From Comamonadaceae bacterium PBBC2 (GTDB lineage Bacteria > Pseudomonadota > Gammaproteobacteria > Burkholderiales > Burkholderiaceae_C), in assembly GCA_002255935.1 (NCBI GenBank), contig NKIO01000030.1:1-41576 (forward strand): a stretch of 41,576 nt of DNA. Reading direction: 5' to 3'. Position numbers and translations under genes: made by a program. The notes beneath the pieces are model-generated. The model was given only the letters and a program-made list of their open reading frames with translations, was not told the origin of the DNA and did no database searches. This document shows positions 1 through 6,708 of this stretch, one piece after another (within the stretch, counting starts at the first letter, position 1; every line of letters begins with the position of its first letter).

Positions 1-106
1 AAACCGTTGGGTGCGTCTGCGCGTCTCCAGCGCTGCTCTGCGCCTGATCGACAAAAACGGCATCGATGCCGTGCTCGCAGACCTGCGTGCACGCGGTCAA
101 GCCTAA
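1..106 (+). CDS. rpmB: 50S ribosomal protein L28, 3' end (partial)
   Basis: The window opens inside this gene; 34 codons remain before the TAA at 104-106. The visible residues start [14 protein letters not shown] and end ADLRARGQA, which matches the C-terminus of bacterial L28, a small basic protein of the large ribosomal subunit. It is followed after 26 bp by rpmG (L33), the usual rpmB-rpmG order in bacteria, so the two are probably co-transcribed. The 5' part and promoter lie outside the window. The identification rests on the tail sequence and on the neighbour. Confidence 0.9.
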   Translation, partial: NRWVRLRVSSAALRLIDKNGIDAVLADLRARGQA

Positions 107-132
107 ACCCAGAACATTAGGAGTCATACACC

Positions 133-303
133 ATGGCAACCAAAGGCGGACGCGAAAAAATCAAGCTGGAATCTACAGCTGGCACTGGTCACTTCTACAC
201 GACCAGCAAAAACAAGAAAACCATGCCCGAGAAAATGTCGATCATGAAGTTCGACCCCAAAGCTCGCAAGCACGTTGAATACAAGGAAATCAAGCTGAAG
301 TAA
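133..303 (+). CDS. rpmG: 50S ribosomal protein L33
   Basis: This encodes 56 residues, the usual length of L33, a small protein near the E site of the large ribosomal subunit. The sequence begins [20 protein letters not shown] and has the family core FYTTSKNKK and the basic end EIKLK. It lacks the zinc-binding cysteine pairs found in some L33 paralogues, so it is the cysteine-free form. An AGGAG ribosome-binding site lies at 119-123, 9 nt before the ATG. It follows rpmB by 26 bp and is followed by a strong intrinsic terminator at 331-357, which marks the end of the operon. Confidence 0.97.
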   Translation: MATKGGREKIKLESTAGTGHFYTTSKNKKTMPEKMSIMKFDPKARKHVEYKEIKLK

Positions 304-330
304 TTCAGCCTGAGACTTCCCACAAAAAAA

Positions 331-357
331 CCCGCTGCCAACGCAGCGGGTTTTTTT
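331..357 (+). terminator. Intrinsic terminator of rpmB-rpmG
   Basis: CCCGCTGC at 331-338 and GCAGCGGG at 343-350 form a perfect 8-bp stem around a CAAC loop. Seven T follow at 351-357. Seven A precede the stem, so it could also work on the minus strand, but no minus-strand gene ends here. Confidence 0.93.
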
Positions 358-437
358 ATGCCTGAAACGTTAGCGGGCATCATCGGCGATGGGTATAACG
401 CCGCTGCCGTGGACATGACTTTGACGGGGCACTTGAT

Positions 438-457
438 GTCGGAGCTGAAGCTCCGAC
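438..457. repeat. REP-like hairpin repeat, type B, copy 1
   Basis: GTCGGAGCT and AGCTCCGAC form a perfect 9-bp stem around GA. The identical 20-bp palindrome occurs again at 6645-6664, also between genes. Downstream is CTGC, where copy 2 has CTAC, so on the other strand the hairpin is preceded by GCAG or GTAG. A GTRG-like tetranucleotide before a hairpin is typical of REP elements. Confidence 0.75.
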
Positions 458-550
458 CTGCAAATACTGTGCTCGGAGATGGCCAGCAAACACGAGTGAC
501 TGATTGACCCCATACGTTGAGCCGCTGCAACAAAGCCAGCATGTCCCCTC

Positions 551-576
551 GTGGGAGCTGAACTGTGTTCGGCGAT
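551..576 (+). repeat. REP-like repeat, type A, single arm
   Basis: The arm starts GTGGGAGC, contains the imperfect stem-loop GCTGAA-CTGTG-TTCGGC and ends GAT. The same arm recurs inverted at 36703-36729, and inside the paired elements near 36.8 kb and 40.2 kb. Here it stands alone without its partner arm. Confidence 0.75.
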
Positions 577-623
577 CTGTTGACCTCGACCGCCTGCAAA
601 GCCCGACACGGCAAATCGACCAC

Positions 624-648
624 AAAAAAAGGACCCGCAGGTCCTTTT
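624..648 (-). terminator. Intrinsic terminator of the desaturase gene
   Basis: AAAAGGACC (627-635) and GGTCCTTTT (640-648) pair around CGCA. Read on the minus strand, the stem runs into a T-run (A at 624-630 on the plus strand). It lies about 20 bp past the desaturase stop codon. Confidence 0.88.
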
Positions 649-668
649 GATGGGGTGCAGCCAGCGCC

Positions 669-1874
669 TCAGGTGGGCTGACGCACAGCGCGCAACTTGA
701 CCGAAAAGTCACGCAGTGCAGCAATGCCACTTTCTTCGGCCCGGCGGCACCAGGCTTGCAAGTCAACGGCCAGCTGCTCGCGCGAGTGCGAGGTGTTGAG
801 CCAAATTTGGCTGAGCTCGTCACGCATTTGCAGCATTTTGTCGAGCACTGGGCTGGCCGCGCGGGCCTGCTTAAGCTGGGCTTGCGCCTCAGCGGGCACT
901 TTGGCCGCATCGCGGTGCAACCAACGCTTGGCCGCTTGCTGAACATTGACATCCAACTTGCTGGCTTCTTGCTGCATCACAGCGCGCACATGGCGGGCAT
1001 AACCGGCCATGACTTCGTAGCGGTTGGCGATCAAGGCTTCGAGGGTTTTCTCGTCGGCCACAGGGCGAATGTCACCGTAGGCCAGGCGCGGTACGGTTTT
1101 CTTGACGGTGGCCAAACCCAGGATTTCGAGGGTTCGGATGTAGGCCCAGCCCAGATCGAACTCATAAGGCTTGACCGACAACTTGGCCGATGTGGGGTAG
1201 GTGTGGTGGTTGTTGTGCAACTCTTCGCCACCAATCAAGATGCCCCAAGGCGAAATGTTGGTGCTGGCGTCATGCGCTTCAAAGTTGCGGTAGCCCCAAT
1301 AGTGGGCTGCGCCGTTGATGATGCCGGCGGCCGTGATCGGGATCCAGGCCATTTGCACTGCCCAGATGGTGAGACCGATGAAGCCGAACAAGGCCACGTC
1401 GATGATCAGCATCAGGGCCACGCCTTGCCAAGAAAAGCGGGTGTACAGGTTACGCTCGATCCAGTCATCGGGGGTGCCGTGGCCATAACGCTTCATGGTG
1501 TCCAGGTTCTTGGATTCCTTGCGGTACAACTCAGCGCCCGTCAGCAGCACGGTCTTGATGCCGTACACATGGGGGCTGTGCGGGTCTTCGGCTTGCTCGC
1601 ACTTGGCGTGGTGCTTGCGGTGGATCGCCGCCCACTCTTTGGTCACCTGGCCTGTGGTCAACCACAGCCAGAAACGGAAGAAATGAGAAGGAATGGCGTG
1701 CAAGTCCAAAGCGCGGTGCGCTTGATGACGGTGCAAGAAAATCGTCACGCTGGCGATGGTGATGTGGGTCAAGCCCAAAGTCACCAACACGATTTGCCAC
1801 CAGGCAAGGTCGAACACACCGTGACCCATCCAATGGATCAAGGCATCAAAAAAAGCCGAATCGGGCAACAACAT
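669..1874 (-). CDS. Membrane fatty acid (acyl-CoA/acyl-lipid) desaturase
   Basis: This is an integral-membrane di-iron desaturase of 401 residues that would introduce a double bond into a saturated acyl chain; delta-9 activity is likely but unproven. All three histidine boxes are present: HRHQAH at 48-53, HRKHH at 85-89 and HNNHH at 220-224. Hydrophobic segments lie at about 25-47 and 150-190. I start at the ATG at 1874, which has AGAAAG about 9 nt upstream; a GTG at 1895 would add seven residues. After the desaturase core there is a charged helical tail of roughly 110 residues not needed for the fold. A 12-bp palindrome (CCCG-TTTT-CGGG, 1895-1906) lies in the leader. It ends in its own terminator. 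Confidence 0.9.
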   Translation of the reverse strand: MLLPDSAFFDALIHWMGHGVFDLAWWQIVLVTLGLTHITIASVTIFLHRHQAHRALDLHAIPSHFFRFWLWLTTGQVTKEWAAIHRKHHAKCEQAEDPHSPHVYGIKTVLLTGAELYRKESKNLDTMKRYGHGTPDDWIERNLYTRFSWQGVALMLIIDVALFGFIGLTIWAVQMAWIPITAAGIINGAAHYWGYRNFEAHDASTNISPWGILIGGEELHNNHHTYPTSAKLSVKPYEFDLGWAYIRTLEILGLATVKKTVPRLAYGDIRPVADEKTLEALIANRYEVMAGYARHVRAVMQQEASKLDVNVQQAAKRWLHRDAAKVPAEAQAQLKQARAASPVLDKMLQMRDELSQIWLNTSHSREQLAVDLQAWCRRAEESGIAALRDFSVKLRAVRQPT

Positions 1875-1986
1875 GCATTTACTTTCTAGGTTCACCCGTT
1901 TTCGGGCAATCTTTCGATTTTAAGTTTTTCAGGCCAAAAAGGACAGTTCTTTCGGACTGCCAAGCCCACAATTGAATTCCAAACGC

Positions 1987-3282
1987 TTACTTTCGAGTCC
2001 AGGCTGCGGCAAAAAAGCCATCTGTGCCATGGCGATGCGGCCACAAACGCAAGAAATCGCCGCCTGAACGCGTACCGTCTTCGGCCACGGTCATGGCCGG
2101 GGCACACAAACCATCCGCACCCGGCACCTTCAGGCGCTCGAGTTCTTGTGCTGCATTGAGGGGAACAAAGTCAGGGTTGGCGGCAGTGAAGGCTTGCGCG
2201 ATCAACTCGTTTTCTTCGGGCAAGACGCTGCAGGTGGCATAGACCAAACGGCCACCCGACTTGACCATGCGCGAAGCGCTTTGCAAGATGGCCAGCTGCT
2301 TTTCGGTCAACTCTTGCACAGCTTGGGGCTTTTGACGCCACTTCAAGTCCGGGTTGCGGCGCAGGGTGCCAAGACCCGAGCAAGGCGCATCGACCAAGAC
2401 GCGGTCGATCTTGCCGGCCAGGCGCTTGACGCGGTCGTCGCGCTCGTGAGCGATCGCTGCCGGATGCACATTGGACAAGCCACTGCGGGCCATGCGGGGT
2501 TTGAGCGCATCGAGGCGATGGCCTGACACGTCAAAAGCATACAAACGGCCTGTGCTGCGCATGGACGCGCCCAGCGCCAGCGTCTTACCGCCCGCACCTG
2601 CGCAAAAGTCCACCACCATCTCGCCACGGTGGGCATCGACCAACAAAGCCAACAATTGCGAGCCTTCGTCTTGCACCTCGATCGCCCCACGGGTGAAGGC
2701 ATCGGTCTTTTGCAGCGCAGGCTTGCCCTGCAAGCGCAGGCCCCAGGGTGAATAAGGTGTGGGCTCAGAGGCTATGCCCGCTTGCGCCAGCTCTTTTTGG
2801 ATCTCGTTGCGCTTGGCTTGCAATGTGTTCACGCGCAAATCCAGGGTGCCGGGTTGCTGCAGGTGCTCGGCCAAGGCCCAGAAGTCATCGCCCAACTGGG
2901 CTTGCAAAGCTTGCGCCATCCACTCGGGCAGGTTGTGACGATGCGGGGCCATGAGGGCATCGGCAGGAATGCTGTCGCAGGTGGCCAGCCATTTCTTTTC
3001 GGTGTCGTTCAAAGCAGCGGCCAAAAAGTCGCGCGGGCCATGAAAGCCCAAAATGGCCAACTTGCGCTCTTTGGGGCCGGAGCCTGAGCGGGCCAATTGC
3101 TCGAACAGCAGTTTCTTGCGCAGCACCGCGAATGCGGTTTCGGCCAGGGTAGCGCGCTCGCGCGGGCCCAGCGAGCGGTGTTCACGGAAATAACGCGACA
3201 CGACAGCGTCGGCGGGATGTTCAAATTGGAGAACCAGCCTGACCAGATCGGCGCAGGCGTCTAAAAGGGCTTTTGGATGCAT
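1987..3282 (-). CDS. RsmB/NOP-family rRNA (cytosine-C5) methyltransferase
   Basis: This SAM-dependent methyltransferase of 431 residues would convert a cytosine in 16S rRNA to m5C. The SAM-binding loop is DFCAGAGGKT at 225-234. The two cysteines of the family mechanism are in DAPCSG (C301) and TCS (C351), the nucleophile and the helper for enzyme release. An N-terminal helical region (about 1-130) precedes the Rossmann domain, as in RsmB, whose E. coli form is about the same length. The start at 3282 gives MHPKALLDA; an upstream start would overlap the divergent DUF1653 leader. The site next to purN, not the usual fmt/def locus, suggests a second RsmB-like paralogue, so I do not assign the name rsmB. 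Confidence 0.88.
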   Translation of the reverse strand: MHPKALLDACADLVRLVLQFEHPADAVVSRYFREHRSLGPRERATLAETAFAVLRKKLLFEQLARSGSGPKERKLAILGFHGPRDFLAAALNDTEKKWLATCDSIPADALMAPHRHNLPEWMAQALQAQLGDDFWALAEHLQQPGTLDLRVNTLQAKRNEIQKELAQAGIASEPTPYSPWGLRLQGKPALQKTDAFTRGAIEVQDEGSQLLALLVDAHRGEMVVDFCAGAGGKTLALGASMRSTGRLYAFDVSGHRLDALKPRMARSGLSNVHPAAIAHERDDRVKRLAGKIDRVLVDAPCSGLGTLRRNPDLKWRQKPQAVQELTEKQLAILQSASRMVKSGGRLVYATCSVLPEENELIAQAFTAANPDFVPLNAAQELERLKVPGADGLCAPAMTVAEDGTRSGGDFLRLWPHRHGTDGFFAAAWTRK

Positions 3283-3335
3283 GGGGTGTATTGTCCCATC
3301 CCTGCCCTGCCCGCCAGAAAGCCCCAAGGAAAGAC

Positions 3336-3572
3336 ATGTCCGACACCCTGCCACCCCTGATCGAAACGCCCAAGGGCCTGTACAAGCACTACAAAGGCGG
3401 CATGTACCGCGTGCTGGGCACCGTGCGCCACAGCGAAGACCTGCAGCCCATGACGCTGTACCAAGCTCTCTATGGCGAACAAGGCCTGTGGGTGCGCCCT
3501 GCGGCCATGTTTGGCGATGTGGCCGAGTTCAACGGCAAGGTGCAGCCGCGCTTTGAACGGGTGGGTGATTAA
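3336..3572 (+). CDS. DUF1653 family protein
   Basis: This is a small 78-residue protein with the DUF1653 signature: G-x-Y-x-HYKGG, then YRVLGTVRHSE, LYGEQGLWVRP and a final MF. The family is compact and of unknown biochemical function. The ATG at 3336 has AAGGAAAG just upstream. The gene is divergent from the methyltransferase (53 bp between starts), and its stop codon overlaps the stop of purN by 4 bp in tail-to-tail arrangement. No signal peptide or membrane segment is visible. Confidence 0.88.
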   Translation: MSDTLPPLIETPKGLYKHYKGGMYRVLGTVRHSEDLQPMTLYQALYGEQGLWVRPAAMFGDVAEFNGKVQPRFERVGD

Positions 3573-4144
3573 GCCAAAAACTGCGCCACAGCACGCGGGT
3601 AGATCAAGTGCTCTTGCGTGAGCACGCGTGCGGCCAATTCCTCGGCCGTGTCATCCGCCAACACCGGCACCACCGCCTGATCAAGGATCGGCCCGTGGTC
3701 CAGATCGGCCGTGACTTGGTGCACTGTGGCGCCAGCAAACTTGCACCCAGCATCGATGGCCCGTTGGTGCGTGTTCAGGCCCGGAAAGGCGGGCAGCAAA
3801 GACGGGTGGATGTTGAGCAAACGTCCCGCGTAATGCGCCACAAAACCCGGCGTCAGGATGCGCATGAAACCGGCGAGCACCACCAGAGTGGGTGAAAACG
3901 CATCGATGCGCGCCATCAAGGCCGCATCGAATTCTTCTCGGCTGGCAAACGCTTTGTGGTCCAGCACCGCCGTGGCGATGCCGCGCTCTTGGGCATAGGC
4001 CAGCCCCGCGGCATCGGCCTTGTTGCTGATCACCGCAGCCACTCGTGCTTGGAGGCGATCGGCCCAGCGTTCTTGCTCGGCGGCACGCACGATGGCCGCC
4101 ATGTTGGAGCCCGAGCCGGAAATCAAAATGACAATGTTTTTCAT
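3569..4144 (-). CDS. purN: Phosphoribosylglycinamide formyltransferase 1
   Basis: PurN transfers a formyl group from 10-formyl-tetrahydrofolate to glycinamide ribonucleotide, the third step of purine synthesis, in the cytoplasm. The 191 residues carry the phosphate-binding start ILISGSGSN at 6-14, the catalytic NIHPSLLP with N111 and H113, and the aspartate D149 in DHGPI, spaced as in E. coli PurN. The ATG at 4144 gives MKNIVILIS; the longer frame upstream adds a non-conserved leader. The 3' end overlaps the DUF1653 gene by 4 bp. Confidence 0.96.
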   Translation of the reverse strand: MKNIVILISGSGSNMAAIVRAAEQERWADRLQARVAAVISNKADAAGLAYAQERGIATAVLDHKAFASREEFDAALMARIDAFSPTLVVLAGFMRILTPGFVAHYAGRLLNIHPSLLPAFPGLNTHQRAIDAGCKFAGATVHQVTADLDHGPILDQAVVPVLADDTAEELAARVLTQEHLIYPRAVAQFLA

Positions 4145-4232
4145 GAGTGCGCGGATTATCCCAGCACACCCCATGCAAACCCTTGTTTGTCGCTCCTAAG
4201 ACAGGAATGCACGGCTGGCGCGTGATAAAAAG

Positions 4233-4242
4233 AACGGTCGTT
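4233..4242. promoter_or_regulatory. Candidate operator 1 upstream of the acyl-CoA dehydrogenase operon
   Basis: AACG-GT-CGTT is a perfect 10-bp palindrome, 56 bp before the first dehydrogenase start. Its form resembles sites bound by TetR-type regulators of fatty acid genes, which is inference. A second palindrome is centred about 20 bp further on, two helical turns away. Confidence 0.35.
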
Positions 4243-4249
4243 TGATTTT

Positions 4250-4266
4250 GTTTGCGCCGCGCAAAC
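4250..4266. promoter_or_regulatory. Candidate operator 2 upstream of the acyl-CoA dehydrogenase operon
   Basis: GTTTGCG-CCG-CGCAAAC is a perfect inverted repeat with 7-bp arms, 31 bp before the ATG of the dehydrogenase large subunit. It may bind a dimeric regulator or form a hairpin in the leader RNA. No regulator gene lies nearby. Confidence 0.4.
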
Positions 4267-4297
4267 ACCAAGCTTTCACCAACGGAGAAACTCCCCC

Positions 4298-5479
4298 ATG
4301 GATTTGGCATTCACCCCCGAAGAACTCGCGTTCCGCGACGAGATCCGCACCTGGGTCAAGGACAACTTGCCCGCCGACATTTCGCAAAAAGTGCACGCAG
4401 CCATGCGCCTGACGCGTGACGACATGCAGCGCTGGGCCAAGATTTTGGGCAAAAAAGGCTGGCTGGGCTGGGGTTGGCCCACGCAGTTTGGCGGCCCCGG
4501 TTGGACCGCGGTGCAAAAACACCTGTTCGAAGAAGAATGCGCCCTGGCTGGCGCCCCCCGCGTGGTGCCCTTTGGCCCGGTGATGGTGGCCCCCGTGATC
4601 ATGGCCTTTGGCAATGCCGAACAACAGCAGCGCTTTTTGCCCGGCATCGCCAGCGGCGAAGTCTGGTGGAGCCAAGGCTACAGTGAGCCGGGCTCTGGTT
4701 CGGACTTGGCGTCCCTCAAGACCCGCGCCGAGCGCGTGGGCGACAAGTACATCGTCAACGGCCAGAAAACCTGGACCACCTTGGGCCAATACGGCGAATG
4801 GATTTTCTGCTTGGTGCGCACCAGCAACGAAGGCAAGCCCCAAACCGGCATCTCTTTCTTGTTGATCGACATGAAGTCGCCCGGCATCACCGTGCGCCCC
4901 ATCAAGCTGCTGGACGGCGAGTGCGAGGTCAACGAAGTCTGGTTTGACAACGTCGAAGTGCCCGCCGACAACCTGATTGGCGAAGAAAACAAGGGCTGGA
5001 ACTACGCCAAGCACCTGCTGGCCCATGAGCGCACCAACATCGCCGATGTGAACCGCGCCAAGCGCGAACTCGAGCGCTTGAAGCGCATCGCCAAAGCCGA
5101 AGGCGTGTACGACGACCTGCGCTTCCGCGACGAAATCGCCAAACTCGAAGTGGACATCGTCGCCCTCGAAATGCTGGTGCTGCGTGTCCTGTCAGCCGAA
5201 AAATCCGGCAAGAACTCGCTCGACATCGCGGGCCTCTTGAAGATCAAGGGCAGCGAAATCCAGCAGCGCTACACCGAGCTGATGATGCAAGCCGCAGGTC
5301 CTTTTGCCCTGCCCTTCATCTTCGAAGCCATGGACGCGGGTTGGCAAGGCAACTTCCCTGGTGGTGTGGTGGCCAATGCGCCCCTGGCCGCCAACTACTT
5401 CAACATGCGCAAGACCACCATTTACGGCGGCAGCAACGAAGTGCAACGCAACATCGTCGCTCAGACAGTTCTGGGTTAA
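4298..5479 (+). CDS. Acyl-CoA dehydrogenase, large subunit (pimeloyl-CoA dehydrogenase PimC type)
   Basis: This FAD-dependent acyl-CoA dehydrogenase of 393 residues has the full fold: N-terminal helices, the middle-domain FAD motif WWSQGYSEPGSGSDL at 123-137, and the C-terminal IYGGSNEVQRNI. It would oxidise an acyl- or dicarboxyl-CoA ester to the enoyl-CoA. The glutamate near the C-terminus used as base in medium-chain enzymes is glycine here (YGGS instead of YEGT), whereas E244 in HERTN sits where isovaleryl-CoA-type enzymes keep their base. The next gene, 10 bp on, is a diverged partner, so the pair resembles PimC/PimD heteromers. Substrate is inferred from family resemblance only. Confidence 0.88.
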   Translation: MDLAFTPEELAFRDEIRTWVKDNLPADISQKVHAAMRLTRDDMQRWAKILGKKGWLGWGWPTQFGGPGWTAVQKHLFEEECALAGAPRVVPFGPVMVAPVIMAFGNAEQQQRFLPGIASGEVWWSQGYSEPGSGSDLASLKTRAERVGDKYIVNGQKTWTTLGQYGEWIFCLVRTSNEGKPQTGISFLLIDMKSPGITVRPIKLLDGECEVNEVWFDNVEVPADNLIGEENKGWNYAKHLLAHERTNIADVNRAKRELERLKRIAKAEGVYDDLRFRDEIAKLEVDIVALEMLVLRVLSAEKSGKNSLDIAGLLKIKGSEIQQRYTELMMQAAGPFALPFIFEAMDAGWQGNFPGGVVANAPLAANYFNMRKTTIYGGSNEVQRNIVAQTVLG

Positions 5480-5489
5480 GGAGACACAC

Positions 5490-6605
5490 ATGGATTTCGA
5501 TTTTTCTGACGACCAAGAACAACTGCGCGACGCGGTGCGCAAATGGGTGGACAAGGGCTATGACTTTGACCGCCGCCGCGCCATCGTGGCTGCAGGCGGT
5601 TTTGACCGCGCCGCCTACACCGAGCTGGCCGAGTTGGGCCTCACGGGCCTGTATGTGAGCGAAGACAATGGCGGCATGGGTATGGGCCCGACCGAGGCCA
5701 TGGTCACCATGGAAGAACTCGGCCGTGGCATCGTGCTCGAGCCCCTGACCCAAACCCTGATCTGCAGCGCCACGCTGCAAACCCACGCGCCTGCCGCACT
5801 GCAAGCGGCTTGGTTGCCCCGCATGGCCAGCGGTGAAGCCATCGTCGTGCTGGCGCACCAAGAGCGCGGTGCCCGTTATCAGCTAAACCGCTGCGCCGCC
5901 CAGGCCAGCGAATCGGGCGGTGCATGGACCGTGACAGGCACCAAGAGCGTGGTGGCTGTGGGCGATCAGGCCGACGCTTTTGTGGTGCCCGCCACCGTGA
6001 ACGGCCAAATCGCCTTGTTCTTGGTCGAGCGCAGCGCCAGCGGCGTCAGCACCCAGGCTTATGTCACGCAAGACGGCTCACGTGCCGCCGAAGTGGTGCT
6101 CAGCCAAGCCCCGGCCCAACTGGTCACCCTGAACGGCCTGGCCGCTTTGGAAGAAGCGGTGGACATCGGCATCGCCAGCGTCTGCGCTGAAGCCGTCGGC
6201 GTGATGGACAAAACCTTGGCCATCACGGTGGACTACATGAACACGCGCAAGCAGTTCGGTGTGGTCATTGCCAGTTTCCAGGCCCTGCGTCACCGCGTCT
6301 CGGACATGAAGATGCAACTGGAATTGGCCCGCTCCATGAGCTACTACGCCACCCTCAAGCTGCACGCGCCGGCCGAAGAGCGCCGCCGCGCCCTGGCCCG
6401 CGCCAAATACCAGCTGGGGGTGTCCATGCGCTTCATCGGCCAACAGGCTGTGCAGCTGCACGGCGGCATTGCCGTGACGGACGAGTACATCGTCAGCCAC
6501 TACTTCAAGAAATTGACGCAGTTGGACATGACCTTTGGCGACACCCTGCACCAACTGGGTCAAGTGTCGGACCGCATGCAAGAGACTGCAGGCGTCTTCG
6601 CCTGA
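5490..6605 (+). CDS. Acyl-CoA dehydrogenase, small subunit (PimD type)
   Basis: This second acyl-CoA dehydrogenase has 371 residues and starts 10 bp after the first, with AAGGAG before the ATG. The C-terminal half is well kept (NTRKQFGVVIASFQALRHRV and QLHGGIAVTDEY), but the FAD/substrate middle domain is divergent and lacks the usual SEPxxGSD motif. The C-terminal catalytic position reads FGDT, with Asp rather than Glu. This pattern suggests a heteromer in which one subunit contributes the base and the other completes the FAD site. An inverted repeat at 6684-6707 follows, behind a type B repeat. Confidence 0.85.
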   Translation: MDFDFSDDQEQLRDAVRKWVDKGYDFDRRRAIVAAGGFDRAAYTELAELGLTGLYVSEDNGGMGMGPTEAMVTMEELGRGIVLEPLTQTLICSATLQTHAPAALQAAWLPRMASGEAIVVLAHQERGARYQLNRCAAQASESGGAWTVTGTKSVVAVGDQADAFVVPATVNGQIALFLVERSASGVSTQAYVTQDGSRAAEVVLSQAPAQLVTLNGLAALEEAVDIGIASVCAEAVGVMDKTLAITVDYMNTRKQFGVVIASFQALRHRVSDMKMQLELARSMSYYATLKLHAPAEERRRALARAKYQLGVSMRFIGQQAVQLHGGIAVTDEYIVSHYFKKLTQLDMTFGDTLHQLGQVSDRMQETAGVFA

Positions 6606-6644
6606 TCCGTCACCCGACATGCTGCCTGTGTCGATGCAGGCCAT

Positions 6645-6670
6645 GTCGGAGCTGAAGCTCCGACCTACAG
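6645..6670. repeat. REP-like hairpin repeat, type B, copy 2
   Basis: This is the same 20-bp palindrome as at 438-457 (GTCGGAGCT-GA-AGCTCCGAC, 6645-6664), followed by CTACAG. On the minus strand it therefore reads CTGTAG and then the hairpin. It lies in the short gap between the dehydrogenase operon and the ligase gene. Confidence 0.75.
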
Positions 6671-6683
6671 CACCAGCAAACCA

Positions 6684-6707
6684 CAAGGGCTCCGCAAGGA
6701 GCCCTTG
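6684..6707. terminator. Shared convergent terminator
   Basis: CAAGGGCTCC (6684-6693) and GGAGCCCTTG (6698-6707) form a perfect 10-bp stem around GCAA. It sits between the end of the dehydrogenase operon and the end of the ligase gene. T-tracts on both sides are weak, so efficiency is uncertain. Confidence 0.65.
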
Positions 6708-6708
6708 T

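Larger units (their letters stand above)
304..668. other. Gene-free gap holding a terminator and REP-like elements
   Basis: No credible gene lies between rpmG and the desaturase gene. The gap holds the rpmG terminator, one type B hairpin repeat (438-457), one type A repeat arm (551-576) and the desaturase terminator (624-648). Open frames crossing it run through the repeats and match nothing I recognise. Confidence 0.75.

Noticed and set aside
195..623. Minus-strand frame across the gap after rpmG
   Set aside because: It covers the rpmG terminator and both REP-like elements and has no ribosome-binding site or recognisable domain.
756..1889. A 377-codon plus-strand frame
   Set aside because: It is antisense to the desaturase gene, which has all three histidine boxes and a terminator on the other strand.
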